Source of the DNA: Bacillota bacterium
Lineage (GTDB): Bacteria; Bacillota; Clostridia; Oscillospirales; Ruminococcaceae
NCBI GenBank assembly: GCA_023458875.1
Contig: JAEWXO010000075.1
Span: forward strand, 1 to 31,136
Direction of reading: 5' to 3'
DNA length: 31,136 bases
Shown here: piece by piece, positions 15,063 through 23,442 of the stretch
Position numbering within the stretch: position 1 is the stretch's first letter
Layout: every line of letters starts with the position of its first letter
Notes under the pieces: model-generated
What the model was told of the DNA's origin: nothing
What the model saw: only the letters and a program-made list of their open reading frames with translations
Database searches by the model: none
Made by a program: the position numbers and the translations under genes

Positions 15063-15587
15063 ATGCTTCTTAAAATAAAAATCATCAAAGAGGAGTATGC
15101 TGATTTTATCCGTGCAATAACACCGATAAATTTTCATTTATTTGAGATTTATCTTAGGGAAAAATGCGGAATAGATATTAACGACTATGTTGAAATAAAG
15201 AGTAACGGAGTACGTGTATGGAGCAAAACAAAGCTGTCAGGTAAAAGAATCGGAGAATGTCTTGAAAGGTCTTATTCAGGGGGATTAAAAGAAAATTCAG
15301 CAGTAAATTCTGACAGCTTTGCAAAGCTTATTGAGGAATTCTCTGCTGACAGTGATATTATCAAATGTGCTAATAACCTGCGTAACGTAGAAAAGGAAAT
15401 CCGCAACAAGACAGCGCATACAATAGTAAGCGTTACAGATAAGGATATAAAGGCTGATACAGGCTTCAGAGCAGATGAAATATTTGAAATGATTATCAGT
15501 ATGCTTAAATATTCAGGCTTTGATATATCAAATAAATGCATAAAGTCATATGATACAATGAATGAATATTTAATAAACGATATGTAA
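15063..15587 (+). pseudogene. csm6: Csm6 C-terminal fragment (HEPN RNase domain, CARF domain missing)
   Basis: 174 residues resembling the C-terminal half of Csm6, the type III-A accessory RNase. Family landmarks are EEYADFIRAITP near residue 10, LRNVEKEIRNKTAHTIVSVT, TGFRADEIFEMI and a closing SYDTMNEYL. The HEPN catalytic motif R114-N-K-T-A-H119 is intact. Full Csm6 is about 400-450 residues with an N-terminal CARF domain that binds cyclic oligoadenylate; that half is absent. An in-frame TAA lies two codons upstream of the ATG (15057-15059), and no ribosome site precedes it. It is most likely a remnant of a lost type III-A operon. If expressed, it would be a HEPN domain without its usual regulator. 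The alternative is a different HEPN-family toxin-like protein. Confidence 0.65.
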
Positions 15588-15640
15588 AACTTCCTTCAGT
15601 ATAAAAAATAATTCTAATAATTAATTTACACAACAGAGCT

Positions 15641-15709
15641 TTAATTCTTTAGCAGCGGCAACTCCGGCCAGTCAGCATAATCAAACCCCATAACAATATA
15701 GCGATTCAC
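15641..15709 (-). CDS. Very small ORF or degraded coding remnant
   Basis: A 22-codon frame on the minus strand, with GTG at 15709 and stop at 15641, encodes a non-random peptide ending GFDYADWPELPLLKN. No ribosome site precedes it, and its start lies in a stem of the terminator at 15698-15734. The peptide looks like the end of a larger protein or of a repeated translated element. It is reported only because the composition is protein-like. Confidence 0.25.
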   Translation of the reverse strand: MNRYIVMGFDYADWPELPLLKN

Positions 15710-15738
15710 TTATGTTTATATGGTGAGTCGCTATTTTT
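15698..15738 (+). terminator. Rho-independent terminator after the csm6 fragment
   Basis: ATAGCGATTCAC/GTGAGTCGCTAT (15698-15709/15723-15734) with one T-G pair and a 13-nt loop, then T4. It may be the original terminator of the lost cas operon. Confidence 0.7.
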
Positions 15739-15795
15739 AATTAAATCCTTGTAAAATTTCAATAAAATTTTCAAATTTTTTCATAAAACTCATAG

Positions 15796-15824
15796 TTGAC
15801 TATAGGCTTCAAAAATGTTAAAAT
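15796..15824 (+). promoter_or_regulatory. thyX: Promoter of the thyX-popT operon
   Basis: TTGACT at 15796-15801, a 17-nt spacer and TAAAAT at 15819-15824. The predicted start is near 15831, giving a ~40-nt leader to GTG 15871. Confidence 0.7.
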
Positions 15825-15870
15825 AATAGATAATGATATTTTTTATATAATGACATGTGGAGGCTTTTGC

Positions 15871-16638
15871 GTGAATGTAACATTGATAGCACATACGCCT
15901 GAACCTGAGAAAATTGTTGCAGCGGCAGCAAAGCTCTGTTATTCCGATTCCGGATGTGAAACTCTGCTTGATGGTTTGGATGAAAAAAAATCTGAGAAAT
16001 TTGTTGAGATGCTTGCGTCTATGGGCCATGAAAGCCCGATTGAGCATGTTTCGTTTACCTTCGGTATAGAGGGTGTTTCAAGAACTTTGCTTGCACAGAT
16101 AACAAGGCACAGGATAGCATCATTTTCGGTTCAGAGTCAGAGATACGTAAAAAAGACTGATTTTGTATACATTACTCCTCCGGAAATAGAAATTGATGAA
16201 GAGGCAAAAAAAATATATTTAAAGTCAATGAATGATTCCCTTGAGTCGTACAACAGACTTGCAGATATTCTCGAAAAAAAACATTATGAGACATTCATAA
16301 GAGACGGAGCTGATGAAAAGTCAGCACGTTCAAAGGCTGAAAAAAAGGCGATAGAGGACGCAAGGTTCGTTCTGCCAAATGCATGTGAAACCAAAATGGC
16401 AGTCACAATGAATGCCAGAAGCCTTGTAAACTTCTTTAAGCTCAGATGCTGCAGACGTGCCCAGTGGGAAATAAGAGCGGTTGCAGACGAAATGTTCAGG
16501 CTCTGCATAAAAACCGCACCTTCACTTTTTAAAAATGCCGGACCTGCATGCATAAAAGAGGGAAGATGCCCTGAAGGAAAGATGACATGCGGAAAATATT
16601 CAGAGGTCGCTGAATACTATAAAAATTTAATAAAATAA
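15871..16638 (+). CDS. thyX: Flavin-dependent thymidylate synthase ThyX
   Basis: 255 residues. GTG 15871 is chosen because TGGAGG lies 7 nt upstream and the protein then begins MNVTLIAHTPEPEK, as in other ThyX proteins; longer in-frame starts have no ribosome site and overlap the promoter. The signature RHRX7S is present (R79-H80-R81 to S89), followed by QRYVKK. ThyX converts dUMP to dTMP with FAD and NADPH, taking the methylene from 5,10-methylene-THF and releasing THF. Several residues in the C-terminal half match the family, including ARFVLPNACET and a C-terminal GxCPEGKMTCGK region rich in cysteine. It is the first gene of a seven-gene operon that also holds a folate enzyme. Confidence 0.95.
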   Translation: MNVTLIAHTPEPEKIVAAAAKLCYSDSGCETLLDGLDEKKSEKFVEMLASMGHESPIEHVSFTFGIEGVSRTLLAQITRHRIASFSVQSQRYVKKTDFVYITPPEIEIDEEAKKIYLKSMNDSLESYNRLADILEKKHYETFIRDGADEKSARSKAEKKAIEDARFVLPNACETKMAVTMNARSLVNFFKLRCCRRAQWEIRAVADEMFRLCIKTAPSLFKNAGPACIKEGRCPEGKMTCGKYSEVAEYYKNLIK

Positions 16639-16653
16639 ATATCGGTGGGTAAA

Positions 16654-17535
16654 ATGCTGGAATTCAGAGAAATAAATATAGATGACAGAGAATGGGTCAA
16701 TGAGTTATTGAAACAGTCAGATTTTATGGGATGTGAGTACAGCTTTGCCAATAATATGGCATGGAGAAGATTATACAATACAAAAATATGCCGTTATAAA
16801 GATTTTTATATACTTATGTCTGACAGCGAGGAAACGGCGTTTCTCTATCCTGCCGGAAGCGGTGATTATGCTGATGTTCTCGGTCAGATGCGGGAGTATG
16901 CCGAAAGCAGAAAAAAACCGTTTAAAATATGGAATGCATCCGAAAATCAGATAGAATATATGAGGAAAAATTTCTCAGACTGCTTTGAAGTTATACGTGA
17001 TGACAGGCAGTATGATTATATATATTCTGCTCAGGAGCTTATTGAAATGAGCGGAAAGAAATTTCACGGAAAGAAAAATCATATAAATGCATTTAAAAAA
17101 TATAACTGGAGCTTTTCGGAGATTACCGAAAAGGATTTTGATGAGTGTATATCATTCTGCGTTGAGGATTATGTTAAAAACGACAGAGCAAAGACCGCGT
17201 CAGGTGTTTCCGAGCAGTTCGCAATTAATACTTTCTTTACGAATTACAGGGAGCTTGAGCTGATGGGCGGATTGCTGCGTGTTGACGGAAAAATTGTGGC
17301 TGTTTCTATAGGGGAACGGCTGAATTCCGATACGCTTGTGGTTCATATAGAAAAAGCAGACACAAACTACAGGGGTTCGTATGCTGCTATGTGCAATGAA
17401 TTTGCAAAACATTTTGCAGTGGGATACAAATATATTAACCGTGAAGAGGACCTTGGAATACAGGGACTGAGAAAATCAAAAAGATCCTATAACCCGCTGT
17501 TTCAGTTAAAGAAAGATATAGTGATATTTAAATAA
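16654..17535 (+). CDS. DUF2156 (phosphatidylglycerol lysyltransferase C-terminal-like) protein
   Basis: 293 residues starting at ATG 16654, with GGTGGG just upstream. A GTG three codons earlier overlaps this ribosome site. The protein has the two GNAT-like halves of DUF2156: an N-terminal part with NNMAWRRLY and a C-terminal part with KKFHGKKNHINAFKKY, then ISIGERL-like and YINREEDLGIQGLRKSK motifs. Relatives include the catalytic domain of MprF, which transfers aminoacyl groups from tRNA to lipids; this protein has no membrane domain, so it is a soluble acyl- or aminoacyl-transferase of unknown substrate. It sits 15 nt after thyX. Confidence 0.8.
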   Translation: MLEFREINIDDREWVNELLKQSDFMGCEYSFANNMAWRRLYNTKICRYKDFYILMSDSEETAFLYPAGSGDYADVLGQMREYAESRKKPFKIWNASENQIEYMRKNFSDCFEVIRDDRQYDYIYSAQELIEMSGKKFHGKKNHINAFKKYNWSFSEITEKDFDECISFCVEDYVKNDRAKTASGVSEQFAINTFFTNYRELELMGGLLRVDGKIVAVSIGERLNSDTLVVHIEKADTNYRGSYAAMCNEFAKHFAVGYKYINREEDLGIQGLRKSKRSYNPLFQLKKDIVIFK

Positions 17536-17561
17536 ATATTTTAAAGAAGGGTGGAATAAGC

Positions 17562-18104
17562 ATGATATATATTTTTTTGGCAGACGGTTTTGAAGAAGTG
17601 GAAGCAATTACAGTTGTTGATTTACTGAGAAGATGCGAGCTTGATGTAAAAACAGTCGGTATTGGCAGAGAAGCAATAAGGGGTTCACACGGAATACTTG
17701 TTCAGTCAGATATTGCTGACAAGGATTTTGTTTTTGATGATAATATCGATATGATAGTTCTTCCGGGGGGAATGCCGGGAACACTTAATCTTGAAAAATC
17801 ACCTCTTGTTCAGTCGGTTATTGATTTTTGCGTAAATCATGACAAGTACATTGCTGCAATATGCGCAGCACCTACCATATTAGGCCATAAGGGCCTTCTT
17901 AACAATCAGAAGGCTGTCTGTTATATGGGCTTTGAATCACAGCTTGAGGGTGCGCTTATAGGTGATGAAAAGGTATGCGTTTCAGATAAATTCATTACAT
18001 CCAGGGGTGCAGGTACTGCAATCGAATTTGCACTTAAAATTGTTGAAATTTTAATATCCGAGGAGAGAAGTAAAATACTGGCAGATTCAATTGTGTTTGG
18101 TTAA
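17562..18104 (+). CDS. DJ-1/PfpI-family protein
   Basis: 180 residues, typical for DJ-1-type proteins. The nucleophile elbow AAICAAPT holds C101, with the companion glutamate E14 in GFEEVEAITVVDLLRR and the oxyanion-loop glycines in VLPGGMPG (67-73). These features match the YajL/DJ-1 branch, proposed to act as a protein chaperone, redox sensor or glyoxal-adduct deglycase; the last role is disputed. AAGAAGGGTGG precedes the ATG. It ends 4 nt before the next gene. Confidence 0.88.
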   Translation: MIYIFLADGFEEVEAITVVDLLRRCELDVKTVGIGREAIRGSHGILVQSDIADKDFVFDDNIDMIVLPGGMPGTLNLEKSPLVQSVIDFCVNHDKYIAAICAAPTILGHKGLLNNQKAVCYMGFESQLEGALIGDEKVCVSDKFITSRGAGTAIEFALKIVEILISEERSKILADSIVFG

Positions 18105-18108
18105 TGCC

Positions 18109-18678
18109 ATGAATAAATCTGACTTTCGCAAAAACGTTAAAAAAACAAGGTCTTTTCTTTTTTCTTCAGCTGACGAAAAGCGTGCTGCTGACATTCAGAT
18201 ATTCAGGCATCTTACAGGGTGTGAGCTTTTAAAAAATGCAGATATTGTTTTATGCTATGTATCTGTAAGAGATGAAGCCGACACACGTATGCTTCTGAAT
18301 TTTCTGCTTGAATCAGGAAAACGGACAGCTGTACCAAGATGCCGCGAAAACGGGAAAATGGATTTTTTTCTGATAAATGATACTGACAGTATGGTGCTGT
18401 CTCCCTATGGAATACCGGAACCGGAATACAGCGAGGATATGATTGTAAATGACTTCAGGGGTGCTCTGTGTATTGTTCCCGGACTCGCATTTGATAAAAA
18501 CGGAAAAAGAATAGGATACGGGGCAGGATATTATGACAGATACCTTGAAAACAAGGATATTGTAACAGCAGGTCTGTGCTACAGTCAGCTTCTGTTTGAT
18601 TCTGTACCGTCGGAGGCACATGATATAAGCGTTGATTATATTATAACAGAGAAAGGATTTAAAGAGATTAATGGATAA
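18109..18678 (+). CDS. 5-formyltetrahydrofolate cyclo-ligase
   Basis: 189 residues. The ATG at 18109 begins MNKSDFRKNVKKTRSFL, the usual family N-terminus with early basic residues for ATP binding. The signature GKRIGYGAGYYDRYL is present near 142-156, preceded by IVPGLAFDKNG. The enzyme converts 5-formyl-THF to 5,10-methenyl-THF with ATP and so recycles folate, which fits its operon with thyX. No strong ribosome site precedes it, so translation probably depends on the preceding gene ending 4 nt upstream. The stop overlaps the mltG start region. Confidence 0.92.
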   Translation: MNKSDFRKNVKKTRSFLFSSADEKRAADIQIFRHLTGCELLKNADIVLCYVSVRDEADTRMLLNFLLESGKRTAVPRCRENGKMDFFLINDTDSMVLSPYGIPEPEYSEDMIVNDFRGALCIVPGLAFDKNGKRIGYGAGYYDRYLENKDIVTAGLCYSQLLFDSVPSEAHDISVDYIITEKGFKEING

Positions 18679-19999
18679 TAAAACTTTAAACGAGGAAGAC
18701 AGTATGACAGGACATGAATCACCGGAGCATAATACTCCGGGTCATAAAAAGCCGGCAGGAAAGAAGGAAACGCTGGCGGGATTGTACAAACGTGTTCAGG
18801 AAGAAAAACGAAAGATAAAAGCTCAGCAGATGCAGGAGCATTCGGAATCAAGAAAAGTAAATGTAAGATACATAAAGCCTAAAAAAGGAAACAGAATAGC
18901 TGTAAGCATGGTATTTACATTTATCATACTCGGTATATCCGTTGTTTCTTCAGCGGCAATAATATTTCTGGCAAAAGAAGTATTCGGAATCGATAAGAGT
19001 GCTTCATCATACACAATTAATGTCCCTGAGGGTGCAACTGTTGATGATATAATAAAGATCATGACTGATGAACAGATAAGCAAAAACAAGGAAGAAATAA
19101 TAAGAGTACCTGCAATGTTCAAGCTCATGGTAAAGATGAAAGATGCAGAGGGCGGATTTATTCACGGACCTCATACGCTCAGACCCGATATGGGTTATTC
19201 GGCAATAATAGAGGAGCTTAACAGTGATGAAAATATCAGACGTGAGACGGTTGATATTACATTCAGAGAGGGTATAAATATTTATGAAGCGGCAACATTG
19301 CTGGAGGAAAACGGTGTCTGCGAAGCTGAAAAATTTATTTATTACTTTAACATCGGACTTGATGACTGTGAGTTTGAGAAAAATATTCCTAAGTCAACAG
19401 CTATTGACTTAAGATTTTACCGTATGGAGGGATACCTTTTCCCTGATACATATCAGTTCTATAAGGCATATGATATATCAACAATGGAACCACAGGAGTA
19501 CGAAGTTATAATAAGAATATTCTATGATAACTTTGAATCACACTATACAAAGGAAGTATCGGATAAGGCGACACAGATGGGCCTTTCAATGGATCAGCTT
19601 ATTACTTTGGCATCAATGATTCAGGCAGAAGCTGCTTCGGATGAAGATATGTATAATGTTTCATCAGTTTTCTGGAACAGAATAAATAACTCCGATGAAT
19701 TCCCGAGACTGGAATCAGATCCTACTGAAAAATATGTAAATCAGATAATAAGAAAACTCAGCGATCCGTTAAACGAAAACATGGTCACAGCGTACAATAC
19801 ATATAAATCAGCAGGACTACCTCCGGGAGCAATATGCAGTCCCGGTGCAAATGCTATAAATGCGGCTCTGAATCCGAACCCGACAAACTATTATTATTTC
19901 TGTGCAAATATTGAAACAAGAGAAGTTTACTATGCTGAAACACTTGAACAGCATGAGATAAATCTTGAGCTGGCAGGAATATCATTAGATGACTATTGA
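18671..19999 (+). CDS. mltG: Endolytic murein transglycosylase MltG
   Basis: 442 residues from ATG 18671, which overlaps the preceding stop. ATG 18704 is an alternative with a better ribosome site (GAGGA) and would remove 11 residues. A ~74-residue cytosolic, lysine-rich tail precedes one transmembrane helix (75-101). A LysM-like segment (YTINVPEGATVDDI) and the YceG/MltG catalytic domain follow outside the cell. The catalytic glutamate is E320 in LASMIQAEAAS, and the SDPTEKYV, YNTYKSAGLPPGAICSPG and AALNP family motifs are present. MltG cuts nascent peptidoglycan chains and sets glycan length. The long cytosolic tail is usual in Firmicutes. Confidence 0.93.
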   Translation: MDNKTLNEEDSMTGHESPEHNTPGHKKPAGKKETLAGLYKRVQEEKRKIKAQQMQEHSESRKVNVRYIKPKKGNRIAVSMVFTFIILGISVVSSAAIIFLAKEVFGIDKSASSYTINVPEGATVDDIIKIMTDEQISKNKEEIIRVPAMFKLMVKMKDAEGGFIHGPHTLRPDMGYSAIIEELNSDENIRRETVDITFREGINIYEAATLLEENGVCEAEKFIYYFNIGLDDCEFEKNIPKSTAIDLRFYRMEGYLFPDTYQFYKAYDISTMEPQEYEVIIRIFYDNFESHYTKEVSDKATQMGLSMDQLITLASMIQAEAASDEDMYNVSSVFWNRINNSDEFPRLESDPTEKYVNQIIRKLSDPLNENMVTAYNTYKSAGLPPGAICSPGANAINAALNPNPTNYYYFCANIETREVYYAETLEQHEINLELAGISLDDY

Positions 20000-20020
20000 T
20001 TTAATTATGGAGGCATTTAT

Positions 20021-21235
20021 TTGAACCTTGAAGTATTATCACCGGCAGGTGATCATGAAAGGCTTATGTCGGCACTTAACTATGGTGCCGACGCCGTATA
20101 TCTCGCAAGAAAAAACTTTGGAATGAGGGCGTCATCCCCAAACTTTGATTTCGAGGGATTGAAGGAAGCAGTAAAAATCTCACATCAGAGAGGCGTTAAG
20201 GTATATCTTACATGCAACACATTACCGAGAAATAACGAAATTCCGTTGTTTGAACAGTTTGTAGATGAAGCTGTTGAATGTGGCGTAGATGCAATGATAG
20301 CAGCAGATATAGGAATTATTTCGCTTATAAAAAAATATGCACCGCAGATGGAGATACATGCTTCAACACAGACAGGAATAGTCAATTATGTAACTGCTTC
20401 AGAGCTTTACAATATGGGATGTAAAAGGGGTGTTCTGGCACGTGAGCTTTCACTTGAAGAAATTGCTGAGATACGTGCTAAAACACCGAAGGAAATGGAA
20501 ATAGAGGCGTTTGTACATGGTGCGATGTGTGTTTCCTTTTCCGGAAGATGCCTGCTGTCAAGCTATCTGGTAAACAGGGATGCAAACAGAGGCGAATGTG
20601 CACAGCCATGCAGGTGGGGGTATCATCTGATGGAGGAAAAAAGGACGGATGAATTTTATCCCGTATTTGAGGATGAGCAGGGAACATATATACTCAACGC
20701 CAAGGATATGTGCATGATAGAGCATATAGACAAGCTTCACAAGGCCGGTGTATACAGCCTAAAGATTGAGGGCCGTGCAAAGTCAGCATATTATGTTTCG
20801 GTTATTACAAATGCCTATCGTATGGCAGTTGACTGCTATAAAAACAGCAAGGACGGAGAATATATCCTTCCTGACTGGATACGTGACGAAGTTTATAAGG
20901 TAAGTCACAGAAAGTACTGCACAGGATTTTTCTTTGGACATCCAAAAGACAGCCAGTACTATGAAACAGGCGGTTACATCCGTGAATATGACGTGGTCGC
21001 TGTTGTTGAGGAATGCCGTGACGGAAGAATATACGCAGTACAGCGCAACAAATTCCTTGCAGGAGACACTCTTGAGGTCTTTTCACCGGGAGTAAAGCCG
21101 GAAACAATAAAAGCAGACATCATCTATAATGAGCATGACGAACTTGTCGAAAGCGCGAACCATGCTATGATGAAATTCTCGATACCTTGTGACAGGATTT
21201 TTCCGAAGGATTCAATAATAAGAATACAGAAATAA
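20021..21235 (+). CDS. U32-family protein, TrhP/YrrO-like tRNA hydroxylation factor
   Basis: 404 residues with a TTG start at 20021 preceded by TGGAGG (20008-20013). The N-terminal TIM-barrel-like domain begins LEVLSPAGD and contains the peptidase U32 signature around EAFVHGAMCVSFSGRC. Four cysteines (C170, C177, C193, C197) in this region are spaced as in family members that bind an iron-sulfur cluster. Although annotated as peptidases, relatives such as TrhP and RlhA carry out RNA hydroxylation using prephenate-derived chemistry (family knowledge). Here a tRNA role at wobble uridine 34 is likely but unproven. It is 21 nt downstream of mltG. Confidence 0.85.
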   Translation: MNLEVLSPAGDHERLMSALNYGADAVYLARKNFGMRASSPNFDFEGLKEAVKISHQRGVKVYLTCNTLPRNNEIPLFEQFVDEAVECGVDAMIAADIGIISLIKKYAPQMEIHASTQTGIVNYVTASELYNMGCKRGVLARELSLEEIAEIRAKTPKEMEIEAFVHGAMCVSFSGRCLLSSYLVNRDANRGECAQPCRWGYHLMEEKRTDEFYPVFEDEQGTYILNAKDMCMIEHIDKLHKAGVYSLKIEGRAKSAYYVSVITNAYRMAVDCYKNSKDGEYILPDWIRDEVYKVSHRKYCTGFFFGHPKDSQYYETGGYIREYDVVAVVEECRDGRIYAVQRNKFLAGDTLEVFSPGVKPETIKADIIYNEHDELVESANHAMMKFSIPCDRIFPKDSIIRIQK

Positions 21236-21270
21236 TTTATAATATTAAAAAATATTAACAGGAGAGTACA

Positions 21271-22167
21271 ATGAAAAAGATAATTACACTTATTCACGGC
21301 TTTTGTATGTCGCTTGCGGATAGCGTTCCGGGTGTTTCCGGAGGAACGGTTGCGTTTCTGCTTGGTTTTTATGATGACTTTATCGGTGCACTTGACAGTA
21401 TGGTTTCCGGAACTAAAGAAGAAAGAAAAAAAGCACTGTTCTACCTTGTAAAGCTCGGAGCTGGCTGGGCAGTAGGCTTTACGATGGCTGTGCTGATACT
21501 TGCACAACTTTTTGAATCACATATTTATCAGGTTTCCTCACTGTTTATAGGCTTTACTTTTTTTGCTATTCCTCTTGTAATATTTGAGGAGAGGGAATGC
21601 CTGGGGAAAATGAAAAGCCGAGCATTTTTTATCCCTATAGGAACGGCTCTTGTTGCTGCGATTACATATCTGAATTCCTTAGGCGAAGGCAAAAGCTTTG
21701 ATATAAGCAATCCTGGAATAGGCATGTTTGTTTATGTTTTTGTCTGCGGAGCAATAGCAATATGCGCTATGATTCTTCCGGGAATATCAGGTTCTACGTT
21801 GCTGCTTATTTTCGGAATTTATCTGCCGATAATCAAAGGAATAGAAGATCTGCTTCACTTCGACTTCCATGCTTTCCCTGTCATCTTTGTATTCGGTCTG
21901 GGAGTAATAACAGGAGTTATAAGCATAATCAAGATAATAAAGAGATCACTTGAAAAGCACCGTGCCGCGACAGTATATCTTATTATAGGCCTTATGTTAG
22001 GTTCACTGTATGCAATTGCAATGGGAGCAACAACTCTTGATGATCCGCGCGATATGATGACTTTTGATACATTCAGCCCATTATTTTTTGTAATAGGCGG
22101 CGTAGTAATATACGGAATGCAGCTCTTCAAAAAGATTGCAACCCCTGAGCCTGCTGTAACAGAATAA
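21271..22167 (+). CDS. popT: DUF368 / PopT-type undecaprenyl-phosphate transporter
   Basis: 298 residues, hydrophobic throughout, with about eight predicted membrane segments in two similar halves. The conserved reentrant motifs SVPGVSGGTVAFLLG (~18-32) and LPGISGSTLLLIFG (~168-182) mark the DUF368 family. DUF368 proteins were identified as polyprenyl-phosphate flippases that return undecaprenyl-phosphate to the inner leaflet for cell-wall synthesis (PopT; family knowledge). Placement after mltG fits peptidoglycan biology. It is the last gene of the operon. Confidence 0.88.
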   Translation: MKKIITLIHGFCMSLADSVPGVSGGTVAFLLGFYDDFIGALDSMVSGTKEERKKALFYLVKLGAGWAVGFTMAVLILAQLFESHIYQVSSLFIGFTFFAIPLVIFEERECLGKMKSRAFFIPIGTALVAAITYLNSLGEGKSFDISNPGIGMFVYVFVCGAIAICAMILPGISGSTLLLIFGIYLPIIKGIEDLLHFDFHAFPVIFVFGLGVITGVISIIKIIKRSLEKHRAATVYLIIGLMLGSLYAIAMGATTLDDPRDMMTFDTFSPLFFVIGGVVIYGMQLFKKIATPEPAVTE

Positions 22168-22191
22168 TTTTTAAACTTATTCATTAACAAT

Positions 22192-22252
22192 AAAAAAGGA
22201 TTGTATCATAAACTTGATTTTAAAGTTTATGATACAATCCTTAAATTTTTTT
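22192..22252. terminator. Strong bidirectional terminator
   Basis: A 20-bp perfect stem (22196-22215/22223-22242), a 7-nt loop, an A-tract on the left and AAATTTTTTT on the right. It ends the thyX-popT operon and the convergent hydrogenase-associated operon. Confidence 0.92.
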
Positions 22253-22259
22253 AAAAGCG

Positions 22260-22694
22260 TTATTTATGCAGATTTATTTCAAATTTTATGGTTGTTCCGT
22301 AACCTACCTCTGTCTCAATATCAAATGAATCAGTACAGTTTCTGATATTTGTAAATCCGGCTCCTTTACCCATGCCCTTTGCATGAATATCGGAGTCCTC
22401 AGGGACAGTTGTATATCCGTCTTTCAGAGCCTGATCAACATCCTCAATTCCCGGACCGTTATCTTCGACAACGACACTTATTTTTTCGGACGATATCTCT
22501 GCTTCGATTATACCTCCGTTTGCATGAATGATCATATTAAGTTCACACTCATAAACTGCAAGCGTCGCTTTTCTTATTATCTCCGGGTCTACATCCATTT
22601 TGCTCAGAGCCGCTTTAATATCCTCGGACACACTTCCCGCGTTAATAAAATCATTAGGACTTACTATATAGGATAGTTTGGTTGTTTTATCCAT
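22260..22694 (-). CDS. Anti-sigma-factor-type HATPase (second copy)
   Basis: A 144-residue GHKL ATP-binding domain without sensor or dimerisation regions. The N-box-like ELNMIIHANGG, the G1 box VEDNGPGIED and the G2 region GKGAGFTNIRN are visible. Such stand-alone domains resemble RsbW/SpoIIAB kinases that bind or phosphorylate anti-sigma antagonists. It is clearly paralogous to the copy at 25382-25804 (shared PEIIRK and HANGG blocks). It lies at the 3' end of a cluster around a hydrogenase-like protein, suggesting a redox-linked signalling role (inference). Confidence 0.82.
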   Translation of the reverse strand: MDKTTKLSYIVSPNDFINAGSVSEDIKAALSKMDVDPEIIRKATLAVYECELNMIIHANGGIIEAEISSEKISVVVEDNGPGIEDVDQALKDGYTTVPEDSDIHAKGMGKGAGFTNIRNCTDSFDIETEVGYGTTIKFEINLHK

Positions 22695-22722
22695 TCCAGC
22701 TGATTTCCTTTCTGAAAATAAT

Positions 22723-23442
22723 CTATAAATTGTTTTTTAAGTATGCTAAAATATTTTCCGGTTTTTTTTCGTCGCAGTGAATAAAATTTATTTTTTCATG
22801 AATGTCAGTCAGATAATGTGCATCGGAATCAGTTATTATCCTGCATGATTTTAAGTAAGGATTTTTTTCGATAACCGAGGTGATATCTTCACATTTATTT
22901 ATCTCTGCGCACATAAATGTGCTTGACGGAGGAATTGCTCCGAATACTGAAAGCAGGCTGTCAGAGCTTTTTGTAATATGCGCCGGAATCATTATCCCAT
23001 TAAATCCGGTTATTATCTCCGGCAGGCTGTCAAAGCTTATAAGTGTGGCATTTATTAGCAGTCTGTCAATGCAGCCGCATACCTGATCATCAAAATCAAT
23101 AATACTCTGCTTTCCGAAAATATTTTCATTGTTTTTTATATCAGGAAGATTACTGTAAACAAATTCATCAAATCCCAGCGCATCGTCAAGCGAACTGAAC
23201 AGGCAGAGTACATGTATTTCTTCGGATGTTGTAAGTTCCATACCTGGAATAACCGTTATTCCGTATTCTGCGGCAGCATTTATAAGAGGAGCGCAGTTGC
23301 GGCATGTATTGTGGTCTGTAAGCGCTATGACGTCAAGTCCGTTTAAGTACGCCATTCCTGCAATGTTTGCAGGAGTCATATCATCGTCTCCGCAGGGCGA
23401 CAGACACGAGTGAATATGAAAATCATATGAGAGTTTATTCAT
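22723..23442 (-). CDS. PHP-domain phosphoesterase
   Basis: 239 residues from ATG 23442, which overlaps the stop of the preceding gene; a TTG five codons earlier is less likely. The PHP metal-binding histidines are in YDFHIHSCLSPCGD near the N-terminus, and further ligands are in ALTDHNT, PGMEL, PAHI and DSDAH. PHP domains hydrolyse phosphoesters with two or three metal ions, acting on sugars, nucleotides or nucleic acids. The substrate is unknown. PHP genes are often found beside HydS-type hydrogenase homologues (recalled association). Confidence 0.87.
   Translation of the reverse strand: MNKLSYDFHIHSCLSPCGDDDMTPANIAGMAYLNGLDVIALTDHNTCRNCAPLINAAAEYGITVIPGMELTTSEEIHVLCLFSSLDDALGFDEFVYSNLPDIKNNENIFGKQSIIDFDDQVCGCIDRLLINATLISFDSLPEIITGFNGIMIPAHITKSSDSLLSVFGAIPPSSTFMCAEINKCEDITSVIEKNPYLKSCRIITDSDAHYLTDIHEKINFIHCDEKKPENILAYLKNNL

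Noticed and set aside
15587..15871. A CRISPR array or remnant repeats beside the csm6 fragment
   Set aside because: No direct repeats of 25-40 nt with regular spacing are present; the region holds only a terminator, a tiny open frame and the thyX promoter.
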